Counted from the first letter of the stretch, positions 33,723 to 45,308 are shown. The stretch: 64,000 nucleotides of DNA from Tethya wilhelma (GCA_964030475.1 CAXIPT010000001.1:12243823-12307822), one strand, 5' to 3'. The notes: generated from the letters alone by a model not told the origin. Numbers and translations are program-made.

Positions 33723-34047
33723 CAAAATGCTCCATGTAGATATTGGCGATGATTGGTGACAATGGGGAGCCCATAGCCGCTCCATCCGTCTGTTCGAAAA
33801 ACTTCTCTTGGAACTGGAAATATGTAGATCTCAAGCAGAGCTCGGTCAGGGAGATGATATCACTGATAGGTATGGATGTTCTATCCTGTAGTTGCTCATC
33901 TTTCTCCAGGCGTTCAGCAATCACTTCAAGTGCTTCCTCAACTGGAACCTTTGTGAATAGACTAACAACGTCAAAGCTCACTAGTAAGTCATCCTCATCT
34001 AGCTCCATTCCACGGATCCTGCTAGCAAATTCAGTGGAGTTCTTCAC
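33723..34047 (-). pseudogene. Penelope-like RT N-terminal fragment, inverted
   Basis: On the minus strand about 110 residues (MKNSTEFASRIRGMELDEDD, LLVSFDVVSLFTKVPVEEAL, then KFFEQTDGAAMGSPLSPIIA). The SFDVVSLFTxVP block is the first catalytic motif of Penelope-like RTs, so this piece overlaps and precedes the start of the fragment at 32280. It ends at the N (33722) in IYMEHF. Either a 5'-inverted insertion or an assembly mis-join. Confidence 0.8.
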
Positions 34048-34060
34048 ATAACTGTCAGTG

Positions 34061-34204
34061 TTGTGTCAGTTGTGTCAATAGCTGACGAAGGCTCACGGGC
34101 CGAAACGTCCTATTATCATTCATTTGTACTGCTATGTAAATATTGCTCAAGAAATCTACCATCTCTACATATCTACAACATAGCAATGAGCCTGAACGAG
34201 ATAA
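34061..34204 (+). repeat. Penelope-like terminal repeat, copy 2
   Basis: Second copy of 33476-33622, same orientation, next to the inverted RT fragment. Confidence 0.7.
34082..34109 (+). ncRNA. hammerhead-ribozyme-like core, copy 2
   Basis: Identical core to 33501-33528 (CTGACGA, GGCTCACGGGCC, GAAACGTC) with the same AATAG/CTATT stem I. Confidence 0.75.
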
Positions 34205-34206
34205 TA

Positions 34207-34581
34207 TACCATACCAGTTCACTTGAAATTTGTTGTCATGTTATCAATACATTTTCAGACCTACATGGATTGAAGTTGATGGCACTATGTATGTACAAGA
34301 AACCATGTATATTTCAGCTTGGTGCCGAAGGTGACTACTCAAAGTTTGTGAAGTTAGTCGATATCTACTTAGTGGGAAACACTGTGTTTTATCAAGTACA
34401 GGAATTAGATACAGTTTCTCAGCATTCCCATTTTCATTGCTTTGTTGTTCAAACATTATTTGCACAGAGAGTCATCAAACACAGTCAACTTGTTTATTCT
34501 TCTGTCTTACACATGCGAGCATTACCTGGACAATTTGGTGTCAAATGTATTGTACCTCAAAATTATTTACCTCTTCACTAA
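34207..34581 (+). pseudogene. unassigned C-terminal protein fragment
   Basis: An open stretch ending in a stop: KLMALCMYKKPCIFQLGAEG, then VDIYLVGNTVFYQVQELDTV and LPGQFGVKCIVPQNYLPLH. The Cys/His-rich end (HSHFHCFVV ... CIVP) resembles the C-termini of CACTA-type transposases of invertebrates, but this is a weak impression. Confidence 0.3.
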
Positions 34582-34809
34582 CTTACATTAAATTTTTATG
34601 TTGATTTGATTACACAATTTGATTGACTATGAGTAAAACTGGGCAAGTAGGCAAGGAGTGGCAACTGACATTTACTCTATATACTTGCAACCCCAACTGC
34701 GGTCAAGATCTTGACCATAGATAAAAATTTTTTACCTTTGACCAAATGGTGAAATCTATGAATTGTAAGAGCAGTTGGTGGATTTGGTTCTATTGGAGTA
34801 GCTTTTAGG

Positions 34810-35655
34810 CCATTGTGAGCACACACTTTGTGTTTAGTGATTCAAATTTGATCAGTAGGTGTACTTTAGTGTGTACAATGACAATGTACATTGTAAGCAC
34901 ACAGTTTGTGCATAGACAGTCAAAATTGTTCAGTAGGTGTACTTTGATGTGTATAATGAGGTGTGTATGTCATTTGGTCATGGCAACCAAGTTTCGGTGT
35001 CATCGTCACGTGAGATACGAGTTCTACAGCAGCTATTGGATTCGGTTGTATTTGAGTAGCACTTTAACCATTATAAGCACACCATTTGTGCATAGACAGT
35101 CAAAATTGTTCAGTAGGTGTACTTTGATGTGTATGATGAGGTGTGTGTGTCATTTGGTCATGGCGACCAAGTTTTGGTGTCATCGTCACGTGAGATACGA
35201 GTTCTACAGCAGCTATTGGATTCGGTTGTATTTTAGCCATTATAAGCACACAGTTTGTGCATAGACAGTCAAAATTGTTCAATAGGTGTACTTTGATGTG
35301 TATAATGAGGTGTGTGTGTGTCATTTGGTTATGTCGACCAAGTTTTGGTGTCATCGTCACATGAGATACAAGTTCTACAGCAGCTATTGGATTCGGTTGT
35401 ATTTTAGCCATTATAAGCACACAGTTTGTGCAGACAGTCAAAATTGTTCAATAGGTGTACTTTGATGTGTATAATGAGGTGTGTGTGTCATTTGGTCATG
35501 GCGACCAAGTTTTGGTGTCATCGTCACGTGAGATACGAGTTCTACGGCAGCTATTTGATTCGGTTGTATTTGAGTAGCATTTTAGCCATTGTAAGCACAC
35601 AGTTTGTGCATAGACAGTCAAAATTGTTCAGTAGGTGTACTTTGATGTGTACAAG
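34810..35655 (+). repeat. ~180-bp tandem array, about 4.7 units
   Basis: Units begin with AAGCACACAGTTTGTGCATA near 34892, 35070, 35243, 35414 and 35592, with TCAAAATTGTTCAGTAGGTG, CATTTGGTCATGGCGACCAA and CATCGTCACGTGAGATACGA in each. Open frames over it in both directions repeat with the units and are not genes. Confidence 0.85.
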
Positions 35656-35729
35656 TAAAAAAAAACATTGGAAATGTAATGAGACACAGGAATGGCTAAA
35701 TCGTAAAAAAAGCACAAACAAGATGGAAT

Positions 35730-35840
35730 TAATGGCTGTTAGAGTGTGTGCAGAATTCTTCCTGTATGGGCTGCATTTAACAATCTCCTTATTGAGTCTC
35801 TGATTTTGCCCACAGGAAGAAACACACTCTAACAGCCATT
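35730..35840. repeat. short inverted repeat
   Basis: ATGGCTGTTAGAGTGTGT at about 35731 is matched by ACACACTCTAACAGCCAT at about 35822, and TTCTTCCTGT by ACAGGAAGAA, so the block can fold back. Its left flank (35652-35730) is a partial copy of the element at 63427-63557. Confidence 0.65.
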
Positions 35841-35842
35841 AA

Positions 35843-36464
35843 CTCTTTAGGGCTGGTAGACGGATTTATCCGCACGCGCGTATTCAACGATCGCGTAATC
35901 TGCGATTTTTCGCATTTTTTTATTTTAAGCCATAGCGTTTGAGCTATGAGCTTTAGACTTGCTGTGCAGTTAGGTAAGGAAGCGCTCTACTAAAATACCA
36001 AGTAAGAGTCAGGTCTGATTAGTGGGAGGGGAGATATAGGCTTTAGAGTTCAAAGGTCGCGATCGCGGCGAGATCGTGACCTTTGGTTTTAAACTCACGT
36101 TTTTTTCTTAGTGCTTTGCAGGAGAAGCTTGACGCTAGCTATGGAGGTGCAGGGAGGCTTAGGCTATACCTGCATACAAGCGCTTTTGCAGTGCTGCTCT
36201 TCAAGCTGGAAAACAAGCCTAAAGTATGCAGGTCGTTTGGCGTACTTTGACCCCTTCCGTTTTTGCAAGCTTTTAAAGTTAATAAAAGCAAATTTAGAAC
36301 TAATTTGATATAGCCATGGCTTAGTACAACCATAGCTAAGCTCAACTAGCTACAAAAGAGAGTGACTAAGGCTAAAGCAAGAACAAAAATGTACAAAAAC
36401 CTAGGTTAATTAAATATTCATAAAATCTAATTAAGTATGCATAATAAATTTAGGCCCTAAAGAG
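35843..36464. mobile_element. TTAA-flanked non-autonomous element, copy B
   Basis: Left end CTCTTTAGGGCTGG, right end on the other strand CTCTTTAGGGCC, with TTAA directly outside (35839-35842 and 36465-36468). Same family as 25153-25799. No gene. Confidence 0.7.
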
Positions 36465-36550
36465 TTAATCTCATCTTCATCCACTCGTAGCTCTCTCAGT
36501 GTTCTTAGACTGGCAAAACTGATGCTGAAGCCCTGGACTTGGTCACGTGA

Positions 36551-38423
36551 ATGTCTTGTTGCGGTCTTAACCACAGAGCTCGCGTCCACCTATACGTCAC
36601 GCACGTGATATTTGATACCAGGCTCTCTCCTTGCTTATTTTCGAAGGAAATATTCGCGAAGGAGGAGCCTGGGAACGAGGCTAATATATTTCTACTTTGT
36701 GACTATAATATTATAGATAATTCAGTTGAAGTATGGAACGAATCTGATGAAGAAGATGTCGTAAATGATATTGAAGATACACAGCCTCCAGAAATCAGTT
36801 GTGTTTCTACAGAGTCAAATCACAGTATAGTGAAGTGGATAGTAGTGTTTGTTACTTATCTAAGAGGAGAACATTCTCTCTCTGATGCTGCTGCTACCCT
36901 TGTCTTGAAGTTTTTTTCTGTTCTCTTTGGGATATTAGGACTGATCTCTCCACCTTGTTTGGCTATCGCTAAATGTCTCCCTCCAACCTTATACAAAATG
37001 CGACACTTATGTAATCGATCGAAGCAATTCTGTCGTTATGTTGTGTGTCGAAAGTGTGACAATGTCTATTGTTTGGAACAATGTAAAGAAAGAAATTCAT
37101 ACAGTAAAAAATGTTCATTTGCACCGTTTCCTAACCATCCACAAAGACGAATGCGAGGACCCTGTAATACAATTTTACTAAAAACTGTTGAGCTTTGTAG
37201 TGGAAGAAAGCTACTTTATCCTTACCTCACGTACTGTTATTTGAGTATCCAGAATTCCCTACAGTCTTTGTTGCTGCGTTCATCCTTTGTGACAGATTGC
37301 CAACAGTGGAGATCAAGAAATGTGGAACAAGATGTTTACAGAGATGTGTATGATGGCAAAATATGGAGTGAATTTCAGTTTTATGATGGGAAACCATTCT
37401 TATCGGAACATCTTTCTTTTGGCCTCACTATCAACTTGGATTGGTTTCGCCCATTTAAACATTCACAATATTCAGTTGGAGCAATATACATGACAATTAT
37501 GAACCTTCCACGTAACCTGAGAAACAAGCCGGAAAATATCTTATTGGTAGGTATACTACCAGGCCCTTCTGAGCCTAGCAATATCAATGGATTTCTTGAG
37601 CCATTGGTAAATGAGCTTAATGAATTCTGGAGTGGTAAAGAACTACATATTTATAATGCTAATTCACCTAAGCTTGTGAGGTGTGCATTACTGTGTGCAT
37701 CATGTGACTTGCCAGCTGGACGAAAACTATGTGGCTTTCTTTCATATTCTGCACACCAAGGATGCTCTCGTTGTTCAAAGTTTTTTCCTTCTGATCCAGA
37801 TGGTATCGACTATTCTGGTTTTGATCGAGAAAATTGGAGTACTAGGACTCAAGATGAGCACCGAAGAATTGCTACCCTGATTCAGTCTTGTACAACAAAG
37901 AGTGCTGTTGCCAAACTCGAGTCAGACAGTGGTTATCGATACACAGAGCTATTACGTTTAGCGTATTTCAATCCAACAAGAATGCTTGCCATCGATCCCA
38001 TGCATAATCTGTTTTTGGGGTCTGGTAAGCATATATTGAAAGACATCTGGATAGGACAAGGCCAAATCACTGAAGCACAGTTTGCAGAAATTCAATTTCG
38101 AGTAAACAAAATTGTTTGTCCACCTGACGTTGGAAGAATTCCCAATAAGATAAGATCTGGGTTTGCATCTTTCACTGCAGATCAATACAAGAATTGGATT
38201 GTTTATTTTTCATTATTAGTTTTACGTGATATCCTGGTTGGTGAACATCGTGACTGTTGGCGCCATTTTGTACTGGCATGTAGGCTGCTCTGTTCTAAGC
38301 AAATTACTCACGATCAAGTAAAACTTGCAGATGCACTACTATTGCATTTTTGTCAAAGAATTGAGCGATTGTATGGTAAACAGATGATCACACCAAACAT
38401 GCATATGCATGTTCACTTGTGTN
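36551..38423 (+). CDS. CACTA (EnSpm) transposase, Transposase_21-like, cut at an N
   Basis: About 620 residues open up to the N at 38423. Recognisable Tnp2/Transposase_21 features in order: a Cys-rich segment (CRYVVCRKCDNVYCLEQC, then CSFAPFPNHPQRRMRGPC); SEHLSFGLTINLDWFRPF; ILLVGILPGPSEPSNING with the following FLEPLVNEL; LLCASCDLPAGRKLCGFLSY with GCSRC; and LAYFNPTRMLAIDPMHNLFL. It catalyses excision and insertion of CACTA elements. The first ~60 residues are not conserved-looking, so the true start is uncertain. The C-terminus lies in the gap. The element's 3' end is visible at 38560-38689; I found no 5' end. Confidence 0.75.
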
Positions 38424-38559
38424 GAATATAAATTAGCCTGTTTAAAAGTCAGTGATTTGGCACTATTAGATGGTTCTAAGTTGCATATAGCCATTTCTGA
38501 GTGTTGTTATGATGCTAAGATGTATTAAATATGAGTATGAAGTATTATTTTACAAAAGG

Positions 38560-38689
38560 TTTTGATAAACACCCATGGGTGCTGTTCAACACAGAATAGG
38601 TGTTGTACGACACTGGAGTGTTAGGTAACACCCCGAAAAATTTTTCAGTCAATATTGGGGTGTTGATGGACACCTTATTTTTAACAGTG
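38560..38689 (+). mobile_element. CACTA 3' terminus with subterminal repeats
   Basis: The stretch ends TTTTTAACAGTG, i.e. CACTGTTAAAAA on the other strand, and carries a cluster of GGTGTT/AACACC motifs in both orientations (38569, 38594, 38604, 38633, 38658, 38671). Short subterminal repeats and CACTG ends are features of CACTA elements, and the transposase gene lies just upstream in the matching orientation. Confidence 0.6.
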
Positions 38690-39592
38690 TGCCTATTGAT
38701 TCCATTTACAACCTTTGATGTAATCGTTGTCTTGTATCAAGTCCACATAAGTTGTATATCTAGGATTTCATTTATCAAACTGACCCTGTTCAATAGTCTG
38801 TTTCACAGTGGCACTGGGATTGGCCTTACTGTACTTGATATCAGTATCACTACTAGCATGTGCAGCCAGTGGAGAATTGGATAGAGTGTGCATGCCATGT
38901 AACTAAAATGATGGAGACTATCCTTATGATAGCACAGCTAGCAGAAGAAGAAAATGTTGCTCAGACATTAATGATAGAACTCATCAGAAGCAGCAGAGAG
39001 CAGGATAGACTAGCTACCAGCCCTAGCTACTTCTTGCCGCTGATACAAATTGTTATGACAAATAGTGTAAAGTAAGAAATAAAATATACTATTTTTAAAC
39101 AAAGAACCATATTATCCCTATCATGTATTTTTAATGAAAAAAGCCCATAAATCTTTGTTGACAGCAACATCTATAGTAGAGCATTGCAGCTACGATATCT
39201 TTATTAGTTTTGTACTTTGCATGGGTCACTTCTATCTCTGGAAGGATGATGTATTCCTGAGAGTCTGGCTCAACATTTTGGGCTTGTCAAAAATCACAAC
39301 TAAGAAGGTGAACACCTAGAAATTTCTTTCCCAATCATGCATACTATTCATTTTGTATTTATCACAAACGAGGAGGCCATCATCAGTTTGACATGGTCCT
39401 TTAATTCTTCTGCACTGGTCAAATCTAGTTCCTTCAGATAGCACTTGTTAAGACCCCATCTTCTAGTATCAATATCTAGGGTCTAACACTTGTTTTGTAT
39501 GATTTGAACCCTAGCATTACTTCCTGAGAGCTTTTCCAGAGCCCAAGCATCTGCTCATTGTTCTGTGACTCCAGGCCAGTAAATCAACTTTG
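38690..39592. other. non-coding stretch
   Basis: No assigned gene. A short Glu-rich open stretch at 38905-39075 (MIAQLAEEENVAQTLMIELI) is unassigned. Confidence 0.35.
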
Positions 39593-40438
39593 TTATGCAC
39601 AATGTGTTCTGATCTTGTTGCTTTTTGCTTGTTTCTTTGATTTCCGTGTATACTGTTTGTGCACTTCCTCTATTCTCTCAAAGACTGGCAGCTTCATCTT
39701 TCGATAGAGGTCTGGAATCCAATTGTGTACCTGGTTGTACAAAACTAAAGATGGAGAGAACTTCGTCATTGCAGATGATGGTCTTGATGACAAAATTGTT
39801 CTCTTTGCAACTGAAAGGAATCTACAGCTATACTATCTGGAGCTGAAGTGATCTTTGTTGACCGTACTTTTTCAGTATGTCCTTCCCTGTGTTACCTATC
39901 ACCATTCACATCATGAAGCACTATACAGCAAGCTTTGCTCTAGACAAAGACAACAGTTTATATAGCTTAACCATTATAGCAAAAGGCTAATCAGGAATCA
40001 ATGTGCTGACTTTAACTTGACTTGCTCTCTATATGGTCGTTGCTTACTACGTAGGAAGCAAAGCATAGACCATTGGATATACCTGCAATTCGAGTGCACA
40101 ATAGAATCTGTTTCTGTTGGCCAGTTGCAGAGATACAAGCATGCAGGTTTTCATGTGATAGAAATGTAGTATCACTATGAGGCAGATACTTGGCGGTAGT
40201 TGTGCATTCCTCAGCAGCACTATAGCCTTCAATAAATGCACAACAAATTTTCGACCACAAATGTTGGTCATTATTCTCTTGAAGAAATAATAATAATATA
40301 TTCAATCACACACAAACACACTTACAGACCTTAGCACCACTAGATAACTCTTTCCAATCTTTCTCTTCTGCCTTGCATGTCTCCCATGTATGGTGTTGAG
40401 CTCTTTCTTGACACAACGTACTGATTTGCTAATTAAGT
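39593..40438 (-). CDS. unrecognised gene, last three exons
   Basis: On the minus strand exon 40330-40438 (ISTLCQERAQHHTWETCKAE ...), exon 40083-40275 (NNDQHLWSKICCAFIEGYSA ... LSHENLHACISATGQQKQIL) and final exon 39593-39744 (YNQVHNWIPDLYRKMKLPVF, then a Lys-rich tail and stop) join at GT-AG introns with agreeing phases (0, then 1). That agreement and the composition argue for a genuine gene, running at least 151 codons. The upstream start is not found; the large inverted repeat begins 48 bp further up (40486). No family recognised. The basic tail suggests nucleic-acid contact or nuclear localisation (inference). Confidence 0.55.
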
Positions 40439-40485
40439 CTAGGCTGGCTAAACTCAAACTCTAGTATGGTCTAGTAAGCACTACA

Positions 40486-42435
40486 TGCACATTAACTGAC
40501 TGGCTGCAATTGCAAGAAACTTAGAGTAAGAAATGTTCTTGACTTAATTTTTGCATTACAACACTGACGAAGCAGATGAACATTGTGAATGAGTAGCTTA
40601 AATAGCATAAAAGAAAGCAAACTGGTGGATATGTGCCATGGTTAAACAAGTAACAGAGAACAGGTATGACATGTGACAAAGAAACTGGTTTGTCAAGTTG
40701 CATTGTGAGTTGATAAAGAGAAGTGGTGAGCTACTGGAAACATGAATTACATGGTGGTGAAGGTGACAAAACCAACTCGCAGTAACTGTTTACATTGGAT
40801 CATACTTAATAACACAAAATGCTTCTTGGGCAAATGGCCAAATATGGTAAAGATATACAAACATGTTCAGCTAATTACAAGCCTAAACTAAATGCAAAAG
40901 AGAAAGATGCGTACATCAACATGTGGCATACCAAGTGGTAAACCTTTGTAGTAGATCAAAGTTGGGTAGATTCTGGTCCTTCTTGTTTACTCTTGTACGT
41001 TACATTTTAGCCTGCAGTAAACCAAGGTTTGTAGAGGTTTGTAGCCGTTCCAGGTGGATAGGCTTACTTCTAAATGTGATCAAGATATGAGATGCTTCCA
41101 GGAATTTCAATTTAGAGTGTCCTCTCTTGAGTTTGGGATGGACACTGGTTTTAAATAAGTGAATTCAATATACTCCCGTTGCACCATTAACTTCTTAGTA
41201 AGATCATTAGTTCACCACATAGGGCATGTCACGAGGAATCTGTGCTTGTCTACCATATGGTGTGTCCCAGAGTTCATAGTCATTTGAAACTCAAATTGAG
41301 TATAGCCTAGTTTAACTGCCCACCCTGCTGGGCATTGCTACTTGACCACGCAAGTAGTAGCAAAGGTATGGTTGATACAGGTGGGAGCACCTCCAAAGTA
41401 ACAACATAACAAAAGTGGGTACACTTAGTATTGAACCATTGAATAGCCTCACACAAGATAATGTTAAAACACTTGAACTAAATCATGTCTTATGTTACAT
41501 GTTTACAACATTCTGAGGATCACTACATTGTACGACAATAATTTGGCTGTGGATGTGGCTTCATAGAGAGGGAGCCTAGACTGTTCACAGGGAATCTCTT
41601 GTCTGTCAACACAGGATAATCAGGGTGTGGAGATGAGGTGGAGTCTATGACATAATCATTTCAAACCTGGTGAACAAGAGAACTGCTAATTCAGATAACA
41701 ATTCGATAGTAGATAACAACTGTAAATTGACAGACAAAACTGCCTTTCATCCTTTTGGGGTGTGTGAACATCTAAGAGTAAAAACCTTGAGCAGATTACA
41801 TAGTTTTGAATGGTTTGTCTGTTTCTCTGTTTCTCTTTAAAGTTAGCTTGTTTTGGTTGCAGGCACTTGTTCTCTATAGCCTCTTAATTTTCACATGGAT
41901 CCTTGATTATTACTTTGTAGTTGTGAGATATTCTCCCTCCAAATAGTAAATTTGCTTTGTCTAGTCCTTATAGCTATCTCCTTCACTCCCAATGCCAGTA
42001 TCGTCTCACAGGCCAGACATATGTTGTAGGAGTCGAGGGAAGGGGAGGGAGAAAGAATCTTTCTTTCTTAGTGACTCTGTTTGTTGGATATGACAAATAA
42101 CTAAGTGTAATTGAAGAGAAACATGTATGAAAGAAATAGAGGTTATGTACCAGAAGTAAACTAGGGGCATGCCATCCCTTAGCATCGAAGGCAATCTGCC
42201 AAGTCTGTGGGCAAGTTGACAACATGCCCTATGTCAGTAGTACCAACAGCGACTTTTGCAGCATGCTTTTTTGTCTTGTTTACTTACCTTGGCTCTCGAT
42301 CAACAGTTGGATGGCATAAAGAGAAGCTATGTTTTAGTTAAAGATCTTGAAAAACTAGCATCATATTTGCTCTGCTGTGCATAACCTCTATTATTATTGT
42401 GTGAAATACACGCCATCAAAAAGGTGCAGAGAATA
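40486..42435. repeat. left arm of ~1.95-kb inverted repeat
   Basis: Runs from TGCACATTAACTGAC to AAAAGGTGCAGAGAATA-like sequence and matches the reverse complement of 45309-47282 along its whole length with scattered small differences. No credible gene inside. Adjacent, CCCAGTAC-GGTA-GTACTGGG at 42438-42457 is a perfect small hairpin. Confidence 0.85.
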
Positions 42436-42943
42436 TTCCCAGTACGGTAGTACTGGGTACATAGGAATGGCACGGATGGCCCATTAGCGCAATACAAATA
42501 TTCACGCGAATAACTCTGCAAAAACTGAGCGCTTGGCACTAAAAGGCTTNATATACACTGTGCTTTCTTGGACAGTAATTTCTACTAATGAAGGTACCAA
42601 TATGGTGCACAACCCTCAGCACACTTTAGACTATAACGTACATGACACTGTGTTTCATAACAGTTGATCATACTATAATTATATCATCCATAGAGGTAGC
42701 TTTTCATAAATATCAGCTAGGTAAGGTTGTAGAAGAAAACCCATTGAAAACACACAAAAAAATACTTTTCAGTATAACAATGAAAGGTATTAAGGGATAA
42801 AATTAAAAGGTGTTGCAACTTAAGTTTCTACTGTATTCAGAGGCCAAGGCACTGGGTATGAATGTGGAATCAACTGGCAAGACCAAGACACCTCATCTAG
42901 CTTAGTAGATCTATAGCATGGCCCTGTGCATTGTTTCAGCATA

Positions 42944-43149
42944 CCGTATAGCGGGAAATTTTCGTGGGGGAAAATTTTTGCGAATTTCGCGGTTTGGCAG
43001 CTTTCCGCGAAAATTTTCCCCCACGAAATTTGTAAGGTATGTGGTCGTCACGTAATGTTGAGACGCAATCCACGAAAATTTTCCCCGCGAATTTCTACTC
43101 AAGACGAAAACGCAAAAATTTTCCCCCACGAAAATTTCCCGCTATACGG
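42944..43149. mobile_element. 206-bp TA-flanked MITE with visible empty site
   Basis: Starts CCGTATAGCGGGAAATTTTC and ends with its complement; the arms run on as GTGGGGGAAAATTTTTGCG. TA lies on both sides. The partner duplication at about 26935 has TTTCAGCATATCTTCC with a single TA at the same point, which shows directly that insertion duplicated TA. No gene. Confidence 0.9.
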
Positions 43150-43839
43150 TATCTTCCAGTGCTTTGCTAAAATTTGGCACAGAGGAAAGCACAAAAACAT
43201 ACAAAATGGTTTCCTAAAGTCAAGACAAAACCAACTTGCCACTTCAAAAAGAAGACTCAACTCAAATTGGATGGAGGGATACTATGCAATCTACAAACAT
43301 TCTCTGGAGTCTGTTATTGTTTGCCTATCTCCCATCAGGAAGACTGTTTTCTGGAAGATAAAAAACAAACTGCCAATAAGAATATAGCTACACCCAAAAG
43401 TGGTTGAGTGGGTGCATGTTATAACTTTGGTCCAGTACCCAACCGGGCTGTGACTATTTATCAAAAAATTTATCACAAGATCTCGAAACAACTTTTCCAT
43501 CATACCCTAGACTGCATTTGAAACTGCACGGCAACAAGGTAACTTGTACCACCGTACAATTGAAGAACATTAGTGGGTGAGTGGGAAATGTCATTTCCAC
43601 TCAATGAAGGTGTGCGTGCAGCTGCAGAAAATACCAAGACAAAACCAAATAGGGCTGCAGAGGGTGCTAGCAGAGGTAAGTCTAGTGGCTGCAAAGGTAA
43701 CGATGATGCACAAGCCTTAGCATACTAAACTATTTAGTGTACTTCCATGCATATTGAGGGTATATACAGGAAACATGAAATCTACACTAGATCAGTAGGC
43801 ATGGCCTTGAAGCTAAGTGCTCAAGGAAGCATAAAAGCT

Positions 43840-44560
43840 TCAAAACCAAATCAAGATATGGAGGGGAAAATTCCTTCAGTGTACTTACTGGTTGTGAAAT
43901 AAAAGTCTTCAATAATAGAGACCCTCCTCCTCTGCTACCACCCCTAGTCCTTCTGTTGACTACGGCAGAGTAGAGAGGATGGTGAGTTGATGATATACCA
44001 ATATCAGTATAGCTAGAAATTGGAACCCAGTTGTAAATAAGTATGTTAGATGCACTGTCCTCCCCCTTTCATGCACACACATACACACAGATCTCATTGG
44101 CCCTAGCTTGGGCTGGTTCCACCTCCTCCTCTGCTACCACCCCTAGTCCTTCTGTTGACTACGGCAGAATAGAGAGGATGGTGAGTTGATGATATACCAA
44201 TATCAGTATAGCTAGAAATTGGAACCCAGTTGTAAATAAGTATGTTATATGCATTGTCCTCCCCCTTTCATGCACACACATACACACAGATCTCATTGGC
44301 CCTGGCTCAGGCTGGCTCCACCTCTTCTTCTGCTACCACGCTACCACGCTGTTTTGCTTCAAAACCGAAGCAAGATATGGAGGAAAAATTCATTCAGTGT
44401 ACTAACTGGTTGTGAAATAAAAGTCTTCAATAATAGAGACCCTCCTCCTCTGCTACCACCCCTAGTGTCCCTGTCGATTACGGCAGGATAGAGAGGATGG
44501 TGAGTTGATGATATACCAATATGAGTATAGCTAGAAATTGGTACTCAGTTGTAAATAAGT
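43840..44560. repeat. ~300-bp tandem repeat in duplication copy 2
   Basis: Counterpart of 27535-28400, with units near 43840, 44115 (head missing) and 44358. Unit number and internal deletions differ from copy 1. Confidence 0.7.
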
Positions 44561-45308
44561 ATGTTATATACACTGTCCCCCACCCCTCCAATGCACACAC
44601 ATACCATACTTATAGTTTGCTGTTGGAAAGATGTGAAAGATGTGATGAGAAATTTGAACAAGAGCTGCTCTACTCTGCTGAAAAGATACCAAGAAGAGAT
44701 AAATTTTAATTGTTAACAAACATTTGTGTTATGTTCCATTTGTTATGCTTGTTTCTTGTCACATAACTCCATTTTACACTTTTGCTTGCTGCGATCTTTT
44801 GATGAAAACAAAACTCTTGGAGTCTCACTGCCTTTCATTGCACGGTGCTTATCTTTGGTCTAAAGCTCAACTGTCCGCAGATGTCTTGTCTGGAAGCTGT
44901 TTCAACAATGCTCTCAGGAAGGTTTGGAATCTCCTCTTTTGCTACCATATACATATTCTTCACTACACTGCTGGACTACCGAGTCTAATTAACCAGACTA
45001 TCTGCCATTCTTTGGCTTTCTATGAAAGATCTCGTAATCTCTTTCTGGATAGCATCCAATGGGTGTACACAGCTCCGGGTTACAACAGCAAGCTCTACCC
45101 AAGATTCCTTAAAGTCTACTCTAATGAGGAGGTTCAACATGGGAGTTACATCCGAGGTGTGAGATTGCCGCATACTTCAGGTTCCTTACTTGTCCTGGAT
45201 GCCTACAATACTCATCTGTGCTGTGGCTGATCTTGACTTTAGACATACATATTAGTTATAGTTATTTCCTTCTCCTATGTATTTACTCTAATTTTATAAT
45301 ATATGCAC

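Larger units (their letters stand above)
42551..45300. repeat. segmental duplication, copy 2 (partner 26546-29115)
   Basis: Same orientation as 26546-29115. Starts directly after the N at 42550 and ends where the right arm of the inverted repeat begins, so it forms the spacer of that inverted repeat. Differences from copy 1: MITE at 42944-43149, about 90 extra bases at 43213-43298, a shortened tandem array, and a 20-bp loss near 45033. Confidence 0.85.

Noticed and set aside
34810..35655. CRISPR-like repeat-spacer array
   Set aside because: Units are contiguous ~180-bp tandem copies without unique spacers, in eukaryotic DNA.
34815..35803. Repetitive open frames of 113-149 codons on both strands
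   Set aside because: They repeat with the ~180-bp tandem units and exist on both strands, so they are products of the array.
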